DNA of 64,000 bases from JACKCR01 sp041390305. Lineage in GTDB: Bacteria; Eisenbacteria; RBG-16-71-46; CAIMUX01. Positions 55,033-62,874 of the stretch are shown piece after piece. Position 1 is the stretch's first letter; every line of letters starts with the position of its first letter. Under the pieces are notes generated by a model. That model worked only from the letters and a program-made list of their open reading frames with translations, made no database searches and had not been told where the DNA came from. Position numbers and translations under genes: made by a program. Where the stretch lies: contig JAWKQE010000001.1 of the NCBI GenBank assembly GCA_041390305.1, positions 1-64,000 of the forward strand, given 5' to 3'.

Positions 55033-57087
55033 TCAGTTCGCGCAGCGGAAGCCGGTGTATGAACTCGTGATTCCCGGCTCCTGCTTGAACCTCGCCCAGG
55101 TCGACAACCACTCCGCGTCGTCGTGGTGGCTGCCGCCGCGCAGCACGCGCTGTGTGCCCGTTGCCGGCGGACTATGTGGATTCGCGTACGTCCCGAACCA
55201 GTCCTGGCACCACTCCCAGACGTTGCCCGCCATCTCATAGATCGGCGCGTCCCAGTGTACGGTTGCCCCCGCCGGAAGCGACCGAACCGCGCGCGTCCGT
55301 CCGATCAGCCCGCCGAAGTTCGCGAGCGAGATCGTCGGCGTTTCGTTGCCCCACGGATAGCGCGTGCCGTAACCGACCCCCGTGCTCCCATACGTCCCGG
55401 AAGCGGCCGACGATCCTCGCGCGGCACGCTCCCATTCGGCTTCGCTCGGAAGCCTGCGTCCGTAGAAGCGTGCGTACGCCTCGGCACCGAACCAGGTGAT
55501 GCCGGCGGCCGGATGCGCGCGGTACTCCTCCGGGAGTGTGAAGACGTTCCCCTCGAGCTTGATCTTGCTGAGGCCGAAGGTGATCAGCTTGTTCCCGTCC
55601 AGGAGCACATCGGTCCCGCTGATGTCGGCAAAGCCGGATGAGGTGGCTTCCCAGAGGAACGTGTAGAACTGCTGATTCGTCACCTCGTTCGCTTCGATCT
55701 GGAACGCGCCGACCGAAACCGGATTTCCCACGTGCGGCTGGGTCTGCTCGGCGTCCTCGCCCGGCACCCACTCGCCCATGATCACCTGTCCGGCCGGGAC
55801 GTCCACGAGCGACGAGAGCTCCGTGAGCACGACCGCATTCGAGATCCCGTTCGCACCACCTTCCCGCCCTTCGATGTCGATCGCAAAGACGATGAACCGG
55901 TAGAGGTGGTCCTCCACTCCTTCGATCGAGAAGGACGTCGCCTCGCCACCGAGGAGCCCACCGGGGACTTCCTCGGTCGTGGTCGCGTCGATGTTCCAGT
56001 AGAGGTGGTAGCCGTCGATCGTGTCGCTCTCCGGCCGGTCCCACGACACCGTCATGGTCGTTCCGGACCGGGTGGCGACGACGTTCGATACCGAACCGGG
56101 GACAGCGGTGGTGAGCCGCGCGTCCAGGGTCTGCTCGGTTTGCGTCAGCTCCTGTGTCGTGCTGTAGAACACGTACCCGGGCCGCGTGATCTGCAGGTTG
56201 AACGTCCCCTGGGACGTCGGACCGAGTGAGTACCGTCCGTTCGAGTCCGTCTCCGTCTCGAGGTCGCGACTGGAGATCCTGCACAGCGCACCGACCACGG
56301 GTTCGCCCCGTGAGTTCGTGACCTCTCCTGAGAGCGTTCCCATGTCTTCCTCTGGAGTCAGAGTGAAGTTGAGTTCGTTCGGGCCGTCTTTGATCTCGAT
56401 GCTGCGTGTAACCGTGACGTAGCCGGCAAGACTCGCGGTTGCATCGTACGTTCCGATCGGGATCGCCTCGATCGTATACGTGCCATCCGCGCCGGTCTCT
56501 CCACTGAGCTGGCCGATCGCCACCGTGACGGATTCGATCGCATCAGACGACCCGGTCCTCGTCACCGTTCCGGTGAGCGTTCCGCTCTCTGCGAGGATGT
56601 CGATGGCCACGTGTCGTGGATCGCTCTCGCGTGACCCATCGGTCACGACGATCGTGATCGTGGCCGTACCTTGGTAATCGTCGGGGGCGCGCCAACTGAC
56701 GTCGGCGACGTCCGTGTCACCCAGGAACTCACCGACGTCCGCGCTCCAGACGTAGGTCAACGGATCGTCCTCGGCATCCTCCGCGTCACAGGAGATCCAG
56801 ATGTCCTCCCCCTGCGCGACGGCCAGCTTCTCCAGCGTGATCTGGAGGATCTCGGGCGCGGAGTTCACCTCGGTGGGTGAATCCCCATCTCCCCCGCACG
56901 CAACCGCGAGCAGCAGAAGGCAGAGGGGAAGGAGACGCCGGACGACGGCCGGAGCGACCCAACGACGTGGCGGCCTACGTGGAATCCACGACGGGACCAC
57001 GCACCCGGCGTCCGTGCCTCGAAGTGCGTTCTCGGTGTTGGAAATGGCGTTCTGGTTCCCGGCGGCTTGGGCTTCCTGGGGGTGCAT
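55033..57087 (-). CDS. Multidomain lipoprotein with Ig, CarbRegulatory, FN3 and FGE-like domains
   Basis: The 684-residue protein has a lipoprotein signal (CLLLLAVACGG, about residues 55-65) after an unusually long N-terminus; AGGAGG 11 nt before ATG 57087 supports it, though a later start cannot be excluded. Then follow a cadherin/Ig-like repeat (YVWSADVGEFLG), two carboxypeptidase-regulatory-like domains (TLTGTVTRTGSSDAIESV, TLSGEVTNSRGEPVVGA), an FN3-like domain, and an FGE/sulfatase-modifying-factor fold (TWFGAEAYARFYGRRLPSEAEWE, partly shown; MAGNVWEWC). The two FGE cysteines that make formylglycine are not visible, so this is probably a binding or structural relative, not a true FGE. 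Confidence 0.85.
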   Translation of the reverse strand: MHPQEAQAAGNQNAISNTENALRGTDAGCVVPSWIPRRPPRRWVAPAVVRRLLPLCLLLLAVACGGDGDSPTEVNSAPEILQITLEKLAVAQGEDIWISCDAEDAEDDPLTYVWSADVGEFLGDTDVADVSWRAPDDYQGTATITIVVTDGSRESDPRHVAIDILAESGTLTGTVTRTGSSDAIESVTVAIGQLSGETGADGTYTIEAIPIGTYDATASLAGYVTVTRSIEIKDGPNELNFTLTPEEDMGTLSGEVTNSRGEPVVGALCRISSRDLETETDSNGRYSLGPTSQGTFNLQITRPGYVFYSTTQELTQTEQTLDARLTTAVPGSVSNVVATRSGTTMTVSWDRPESDTIDGYHLYWNIDATTTEEVPGGLLGGEATSFSIEGVEDHLYRFIVFAIDIEGREGGANGISNAVVLTELSSLVDVPAGQVIMGEWVPGEDAEQTQPHVGNPVSVGAFQIEANEVTNQQFYTFLWEATSSGFADISGTDVLLDGNKLITFGLSKIKLEGNVFTLPEEYRAHPAAGITWFGAEAYARFYGRRLPSEAEWERAARGSSAASGTYGSTGVGYGTRYPWGNETPTISLANFGGLIGRTRAVRSLPAGATVHWDAPIYEMAGNVWEWCQDWFGTYANPHSPPATGTQRVLRGGSHHDDAEWLSTWARFKQEPGITSSYTGFRCAN

Positions 57088-57192
57088 GTTGTGGCGATCC
57101 TCCTGCCCCGTCGGGGCGCAGTATAGCGGCGAAGCCCCAGAGCGGCCAGGCCCACCGTCAAGATCCCCGGCTCACGGACCGATGAAGAGGAG

Positions 57193-58290
57193 ATGGCGGA
57201 CAACGACAACGACAACACCCCGATCGAACGGAAGGTCTGGGATCGCCAGCAGCTGGAGAGCTTCGTCCGGAAGCTCAAGCACAACCCGTCGAGCACTCTG
57301 CCTCCCGCACTGGAAGACCTGCGTCGCGCCGGGACGTTCGATCCGCCCGTCACCCTCCCAAAGGAAACGCTGGAGGGGGCCGAGTCCGACGAAACGACCG
57401 GCCGGGGAGCCGAAGCGGGTTCTGCTTCGAGATCCGGCTCAGGTGCAGCCGGCCAGGCCGCCGTCATTCGCATCGACACCACCGATCGGAAGCGTCCCGC
57501 GGGGCCGCGTGTGCAGCTCGCCCTCTCGGCGTTCCTCCCGGACGAGGTCGTCGCGACGTTGAGCACGGCCCTCACCGAGCAGTTCACCGTGGTCGAGACG
57601 GACACACTCTCGGCGGCGATCCAGGGAATCGAACTCCATCACCCGACCTTCGTCTTCACTGGGCTCGAGTTCGAGCCGCTCCATGCGCCCTCCCTCATCG
57701 CCGCCCTCAAGGCGTGTCCCACCCACCGATCCGTGCCGATCGCCGTGATCACGCCCCAGGATCCGCGTCTCCTGGACTTGAGCTTCTATCGTCCGGACGC
57801 CGTGCTCCGTCTGGGCGCAACATTCCAGGACTCCGTCCGCGAGTTCGTCTCCGAGTTCACGTTCGAGGACAAGCACACCGGGCGAGGCCCACACGGCCGG
57901 TTCGCCCAATGTCGTGGAAAGGTGCTGCTCGCGGAGAGTTCCGCGATGATCCAGCGCGTCGTGGGAAAGCTGATCCACGTCGCCGGGGCCGACGTGACCG
58001 TAGTGGAGAACGTGACCGAGACGATGCTCGCCACGTCATCCCATGAGTTCGAGCTGATCTTCCTGGATCTCGAACTCCCCCACGCGGACCCGGCCGAGTT
58101 GGTGCCCTTCATCCGGGCGACCTGTCCGGGTGCACGGGTCATCGGCCTGACTTCGGACACGCTCGACCCGTCGACGGCGCTCGTCGACACCATCCTGGAG
58201 AAGCCGGTCCGCCGTTCGCTCCTCTTCTCCGTCTGCACCCGGTGGCTGAACCCGCCGGCGCACGGCGCCAGGCCCGGGCGGGTCGCCTGA
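57193..58290 (+). CDS. Protein with two degenerate receiver-like (REC) domains
   Basis: The 365-residue protein has a charged N-terminus and two REC-like folds. The second (KVLLAESSAMIQRVVGKLI) ends in IFLDLELP with a phospho-accepting-type Asp and IVDTILEKPVRR with the conserved lysine, but the usual acid pair is AES, so phosphorylation is doubtful. The first is more degenerate. It may serve as a protein-interaction output of signalling. The ATG at 57193 follows AGAGGAG. No partner kinase is adjacent. Confidence 0.65.
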   Translation: MADNDNDNTPIERKVWDRQQLESFVRKLKHNPSSTLPPALEDLRRAGTFDPPVTLPKETLEGAESDETTGRGAEAGSASRSGSGAAGQAAVIRIDTTDRKRPAGPRVQLALSAFLPDEVVATLSTALTEQFTVVETDTLSAAIQGIELHHPTFVFTGLEFEPLHAPSLIAALKACPTHRSVPIAVITPQDPRLLDLSFYRPDAVLRLGATFQDSVREFVSEFTFEDKHTGRGPHGRFAQCRGKVLLAESSAMIQRVVGKLIHVAGADVTVVENVTETMLATSSHEFELIFLDLELPHADPAELVPFIRATCPGARVIGLTSDTLDPSTALVDTILEKPVRRSLLFSVCTRWLNPPAHGARPGRVA

Positions 58291-58460
58291 GGGCGGCTTC
58301 TCATCGGAGTCGCTCGATCTCGATACCGGCCACTTGTTCCGATCCCACGGCCTGCACGCTCACACCCCTTCTACTTGCTCGCCGCAGTCGCACGGTGCGA
58401 CGCCGTTCGCCCCTGTCCCGCACCCTTACCGTAGACGGGTCGATCGGTTAGAATCGCGCA

Positions 58461-59849
58461 ATGGTGGACAGAGTGCGTCGGTCGATCGAGACCACCCGAC
58501 GATTCCTCCAGGATCAGGTTTGGGAGCAGGAGCTGTCCGGCCGTCCCTGGATCGAGGCGTTTGCGCTACGCCAGCTTCGCGTCGGCATCATCGTGGTCAA
58601 GGGGATCACGTCGGGCAACCTCGCCCTTCGTGCCTCCGCCATGACGTACACGACACTGCTCTCTCTCGTCCCTCTCCTCGTGGTCGCGTTCACCGTGTTC
58701 CGGGCATTCGGCGGACTCCCGAACCTCGAGTCCAAGGTCGAGACCTGGATGCTCGAGAACATCATGCCCGTCCATCAGGACGCAATGGAGGCCTGGATCG
58801 GCAGCCTCCTCGAAGACATCAAGGGCGGCGCCTTCAGCGGCATCTCCGTTCTCCTCCTCACCGGTGGTGTGCTCGGACTGCTCTCCTCGATCGAAAGCGC
58901 GTTCAACGACATCTGGGGAGTCCACCGAGGACGCTCGTTCTTCCAGAGGCTCTCGACCTACACGACGCTCATCGTTTCGAGCCCGATCCTCATCGGTGTC
59001 TCCCTCTCCCTCACCGCGAGCCTCCAGTCGTCGACTCTGCTCCGCGGTTGGCTCGACATCTTCCCGAATGGGGACCGACTCCTCACGCTCCTCTTCCAGT
59101 TCTTACCGGTGCTGCTGACCGGGATCGCACTCACGCTGCTCTACACGATCATGCCGCACGTCAAAGTCCGGATCCGCGCCGCGCTCCCGGCGGGACTGGC
59201 CGCCGCGGTGATCTGGGAAATCTCGAAGATCGGCTTTGCGACGTACCTCAAGAGCGCGACGCACTACAACGCCATCTACGGTCCGCTCGCCGCGCTCCCT
59301 CTCTTCTTCCTCTGGGTGTTCATCTCCTGGGCTGTCGTGCTGTTCGGCGCGCAGCTCACCTTCGCGCAGGACGCCGTCGACGACATCCGTGAGGAAGAAC
59401 TCGCGGGAACGGTCAGCCTGCGCGAACGGATCCGCGTCGCGCTCCACCTCGTGTTCGAAGCGTGCCGTCGGTACCGAGAGGAGCGTCCCGCACCGGAGCT
59501 CGTGGAGATCTCGAAGAGCCTCAGCCTGCCGCTCCGTCTCGTCCGGCAGGTCGCCGAGATCCTCACGGACGGCGGTGTCGTCCATGTGGTGCAGACTCCA
59601 AACGACGGCGGAATCGCGCCGGCCCGCTCCCCGGAGCGGATCACGGTGTACGAAGTCGTCGCGTGCATCGTCGACAAGGGACACGTGCCCCGCTCCGGTC
59701 GCCGCGACCTCGGCGTCGATCAGGTCCTCGATCAGGTGGACGCGACGCTTCGGGACCGGTGGGCCGACGTCACGATCGCGGACTGCATCGCGAGTGGCGC
59801 GGCCGTCGGCGACCTCCTGACCCTGCACGTACAGGACCGACCTTCATGA
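58461..59849 (+). CDS. YihY/BrkB family membrane protein with winged-helix-like tail
   Basis: The 462-residue protein has the YihY helices (TYTTLLSLVPLLVVAFTVFRAF in part; LPVLLTGIALTLLYTIMPH in part; IFISWAVVLFGAQLTFA appears as VFISWAVVLFGAQLTFA). YihY/BrkB proteins are membrane-embedded with no settled role. After residue about 310 there is an added soluble part that looks like an Rrf2-type winged helix (LVEISKSLSLPLRLVRQVAEILTDGGVV, in part). Its stop overlaps the next gene's start as ATGA. Confidence 0.85.
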   Translation: MVDRVRRSIETTRRFLQDQVWEQELSGRPWIEAFALRQLRVGIIVVKGITSGNLALRASAMTYTTLLSLVPLLVVAFTVFRAFGGLPNLESKVETWMLENIMPVHQDAMEAWIGSLLEDIKGGAFSGISVLLLTGGVLGLLSSIESAFNDIWGVHRGRSFFQRLSTYTTLIVSSPILIGVSLSLTASLQSSTLLRGWLDIFPNGDRLLTLLFQFLPVLLTGIALTLLYTIMPHVKVRIRAALPAGLAAAVIWEISKIGFATYLKSATHYNAIYGPLAALPLFFLWVFISWAVVLFGAQLTFAQDAVDDIREEELAGTVSLRERIRVALHLVFEACRRYREERPAPELVEISKSLSLPLRLVRQVAEILTDGGVVHVVQTPNDGGIAPARSPERITVYEVVACIVDKGHVPRSGRRDLGVDQVLDQVDATLRDRWADVTIADCIASGAAVGDLLTLHVQDRPS

Positions 59850-60826
59850 TCGAAGCCACGCGAACGGTGAACACCCGGCATGCACTCCCCGCCACGTGCC
59901 TGGGCGCATTCGGACTCGCGTGCGTAATCGCCTTCGGTCTCTCCGCCTTCGTGGCATCCACCGCAGACGCGGGCGATCCGGAAGTGATCCTCCGTGGTGA
60001 CGGCACGTACGAGAATGCGATCGCGTGGCAGTACGAAGGCTCGGCCGCGCCCGACTACGGCGCGTTCGCCGTTCGCTTCCCGGAGGCAACGGCGTTGACG
60101 ATTTCGGGCCTCGTGCTGGACATGACCGTCACGCCGCCCGCCCTCGCGCCAGGCGACGCGCACATGACCAACACGGCCTGCGCCGCCCTCGCGTTCCCTG
60201 AGCCGGGCGGACAACCACACTCCTACGCCGGGAGCTCGTCGAGCGAGGTGGCGGTGACCGGCGAGACGGCGACCGGCAGGGCCGCGAACGGCGAGGCGGC
60301 AACCTGCGTCGGTGCGACCGGCGAGGCGGCAACCGGCTCTCCACTCGTCGACATCTACGTCTGGGACGAAGCGGAGACAGGCCTTCCGGGCGCGGTCATT
60401 CACGTCACCACCTCGGCTCCCCTCGAGATCTCCTCGACCTGGCCGGAGTTCTCGCGGACCGTGCTGACCATCGATCCGCCCGTCCGCTGCCAGGCGCTCT
60501 CGGGAGACGCCGCCTGGGCCGGATACTGGGGCAGCTGGGTCGGTGGACCGGCCGGCGCGTTCGTGGGGGTCGACCACGACGGATTCGGACCCGCCGGGCT
60601 CACCCGGATCGTTCCCGGGCTCGGCTTTCCCGAAGATTGGCAGGACATCTCGACCGCGTGGCCTTCGGTCACCGCACTCGGGATCGGAGTTCTCGCCGAA
60701 CCGTGTGCGCTCGAGCCGGTACTCCCAAGCACGTGGGGTTCGATCAAGCGCGTGTTCCAGAGCCAGGCTCTCCGGAACGGCAACGCCTCGAGTGGCGGCG
60801 CCTCGGACGGCCCACGCTTCGAGTGA
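59846..60826 (+). CDS. Secreted beta-rich protein, paralogue of the one at 22954
   Basis: The 326-residue protein starts at ATG 59846 overlapping the YihY stop. A signal peptide (FGLACVIAFGLSAFVASTADA) is followed by GTYENAIAWQYEG, VDIYVWDEAETGLPGAV, AWAGYWGSW, GFPEDWQDISTAW, ALGIGVLAEPCAL and the ending STWGSIKRVFQ, matching 22954-23655 in order. Between them lies a Gly/Ala/Thr tandem repeat (GETATGRAANGEAAT, encoded near 60246-60345) absent from the paralogue. The shared Trp-Gly ending looks like a family signal. Confidence 0.8.
   Translation: MIEATRTVNTRHALPATCLGAFGLACVIAFGLSAFVASTADAGDPEVILRGDGTYENAIAWQYEGSAAPDYGAFAVRFPEATALTISGLVLDMTVTPPALAPGDAHMTNTACAALAFPEPGGQPHSYAGSSSSEVAVTGETATGRAANGEAATCVGATGEAATGSPLVDIYVWDEAETGLPGAVIHVTTSAPLEISSTWPEFSRTVLTIDPPVRCQALSGDAAWAGYWGSWVGGPAGAFVGVDHDGFGPAGLTRIVPGLGFPEDWQDISTAWPSVTALGIGVLAEPCALEPVLPSTWGSIKRVFQSQALRNGNASSGGASDGPRFE
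60246..60345. repeat. Coding tandem repeat, Gly-Glu-(V/A)-Ala-Thr units
   Basis: Imperfect units of about 15-18 bp (GGCGAGACGGC, GGCGAGGCGGC) repeat, giving TGETATGRAANGEAATCVGATGEAAT in the protein (split here to stay within limits: TGETATG, RAANGEAAT, CVGATGEAAT). It is an insert in one paralogue only. Confidence 0.6.
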
Positions 60827-60883
60827 CGACGCGCCGGGACCCCGTTGCCACACAACCTGTTGAACTATAGAGAGATAACCTAA

Positions 60884-61750
60884 ATGGACAACACGCTCGA
60901 TCCGCGTGGGGCAGGCGACTCCCCGGCCGAACTGACGTCACCTGTTGCCGCAGGCGGCCAAGGCGCGGGTGGCGAGGTCACAGGTAGCGGGATCGCCGGT
61001 TGCGGGATCGCAGGCAGCGCGACAGCGGGCGGCCGGGCCGCGGGCGGCCAGGGCGCGGCCTACTCCCGACGGTCCGCGCTCGCAGCGATCGGCAGCGCCC
61101 TCGTCGGCATCGGGGTCCTCCCGCTTGGGGCGGGCCGGGCCACGGCCCATAGCCCGAACAAGTTCTACCAGGGCGCCCTCCCCTATGACTTCACTGCGCT
61201 GAAGGGCTTCCTCTCCGCCGAATCGCTCGAGTCTCACTACCGGTTCCATCATCGTCCTCAGGTGGATCGGGCGAACGAACTCCTCGAGCTCCTGGCCAAG
61301 GCGAGGGCAGACGAGCGGTTCGACCTCATCCCGGGCTACAACGAGGAGCTGACCCGGTCGATCTCGGGTCACGTCCTCCATTCACTCTTCTGGCATTCCA
61401 TGAGCCCGTACGCCGCAGCCGAACCCACGGGTGACGTCGCGACTCACCTCGTCGATCACTTCGGGTCGACCAGCGCGTTCCGCTCCCAGCTACGGGCCAT
61501 GGCCCGCGCCGTCCCCGAAGCCGGGTGGACGACCCTCGTGTGGGAACCCAACTCGGGCCGCCTCCTCGTCGTCAACCTGGATGGAGATGCGGGTCCGTTC
61601 CTTCTCGGGTCCGCACCCCTTCTGGCACTCGATCTCCACGAGCACGCCTACTACCCGGACTACGGGCACAGGCGCGACGACTACATCGACAAGTTCCTCG
61701 AGATGCTCGACTGGGACTTCCTCGCGGTGCAGCTGAAGCGGGTCCACTAG
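60884..61750 (+). CDS. Tat-exported Fe/Mn superoxide dismutase
   Basis: The 288-residue protein has a Gly/Ala-rich lead (about residues 22-57), a twin-arginine signal (YSRRSALAAIGSALVGIG), and a superoxide dismutase fold with its four metal ligands: His in SHYRFHHR, His in LHSLFWHSM, and Asp and His in LDLHEHAYYP. It removes superoxide, here probably in the periplasm. The outer-sphere residue near GHVL and NLDGDAG differs from the usual Gln, so Fe or Mn preference cannot be assigned. ATG 60884 has no strong ribosome site. The GH26-like gene starts 3 nt after its stop. Confidence 0.88.
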   Translation: MDNTLDPRGAGDSPAELTSPVAAGGQGAGGEVTGSGIAGCGIAGSATAGGRAAGGQGAAYSRRSALAAIGSALVGIGVLPLGAGRATAHSPNKFYQGALPYDFTALKGFLSAESLESHYRFHHRPQVDRANELLELLAKARADERFDLIPGYNEELTRSISGHVLHSLFWHSMSPYAAAEPTGDVATHLVDHFGSTSAFRSQLRAMARAVPEAGWTTLVWEPNSGRLLVVNLDGDAGPFLLGSAPLLALDLHEHAYYPDYGHRRDDYIDKFLEMLDWDFLAVQLKRVH

Positions 61751-61752
61751 CC

Positions 61753-62748
61753 TTGATCCGTCGACTCCGCGGACTGACTTGGCTCGTGATGCTCCTCGCG
61801 TCCGGGGCCCTTGTCGGCTGCGTCGACTCCTCCGGTGACACCGGTCGCAGCCCGGAAGCGCGGGAGCGGGGGGATGCTCGCGGGAGCGGGCGTCGGGACC
61901 TCGATTGGGGCATCTACCAGATCTATTGGGGGCGTCACTACGAAGAGATGCTCTCGCGATCGGTGGAGCCGCTCGCCTCAGGCCCGAACTTCGTCATGTT
62001 CTATCGCGATCTGGGCCGCGGCTTTCCGCATCGCGGCTGTGAGACGATCCGCTCCCGCGGGGCCGTTCCGATCGTGAGCCTCGAGCTGTGGCACTGGGGG
62101 GCGCCGGAGAACTACCTCCCCAGGATCAACGACGGAGAGTTCGACACGGCCTTTCGAGACTGGGCCCGCGAAGCCCGCGACTTCGGCAGTCCGGTCTATC
62201 TCCGATTCGGCTTCGAGATGAACGGGGACTGGTTCGGCTGGGGTGGCCACCCGGACCTGTTCGTCCGCGCATGGCGCCGCGCGCGCCACATCTTCCAGGA
62301 GGAAGGCGCCTCCAACGTCGTCTGGGTGTGGTCCCCGAACGCGATCAGCATCCCGCGGGAGCCGTGGAATCAGATCGACGCGTACTACCCTGGTGACGAT
62401 GTCGTCGATTGGGTGGGCCTCGACGGCTACAACTTCGGCGACCACCACTCCGAGTGGCACCGTTGGGAGTCGTTCGAAGAGGTGTTCGGGCCCGCATTGG
62501 ACCTCGTGGCGCGGTCACACGCGTCGAAGCCGGTCATGATCGCCGAGTTCGGGTGCGCTCCGGGACGGCCTGGTCAGCGTGCGTCCTGGATTCGGGACGC
62601 GCACGCATATGTCCTCGGCCGGCCCGAGATCCGTGCGGCCGTCTGGTTCTCCCTCGACAAGTCGCGGGAAGGCGAGCCGGATTGGAGCTTCCAGGGAGAT
62701 CCGGAGGCGATCACCGCCTTCAACGAAACGTTCGCTCGGCCGAGGTGA
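61753..62748 (+). CDS. GH26-like glycoside hydrolase lipoprotein
   Basis: The 331-residue protein starts at TTG 61753, 3 nt after the superoxide dismutase stop. A lipoprotein signal (LLASGALVGC) is followed by an (alpha/beta)8-type fold with YLRFGFEMNGDWFGW (likely general acid Glu) and KPVMIAEFGCA (likely nucleophile Glu). This matches the GH26/GH5-like clan that cleaves beta-mannans or beta-glucans. It would work on the cell surface. An in-frame ATG at 61789 would leave no charged signal start. Confidence 0.78.
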   Translation: MIRRLRGLTWLVMLLASGALVGCVDSSGDTGRSPEARERGDARGSGRRDLDWGIYQIYWGRHYEEMLSRSVEPLASGPNFVMFYRDLGRGFPHRGCETIRSRGAVPIVSLELWHWGAPENYLPRINDGEFDTAFRDWAREARDFGSPVYLRFGFEMNGDWFGWGGHPDLFVRAWRRARHIFQEEGASNVVWVWSPNAISIPREPWNQIDAYYPGDDVVDWVGLDGYNFGDHHSEWHRWESFEEVFGPALDLVARSHASKPVMIAEFGCAPGRPGQRASWIRDAHAYVLGRPEIRAAVWFSLDKSREGEPDWSFQGDPEAITAFNETFARPR

Positions 62749-62874
62749 TCCGCGGCTCTGTGGGGGCGCCGAACCTAAGTCGTTGTCGTGTGCAAAGGAA
62801 CCCACTATTCTTCGCCCGTTCGGGAATCTCTCGAAGAATCTGATGCGTTCTCGACTTTCCGACAGGATGTCTCG

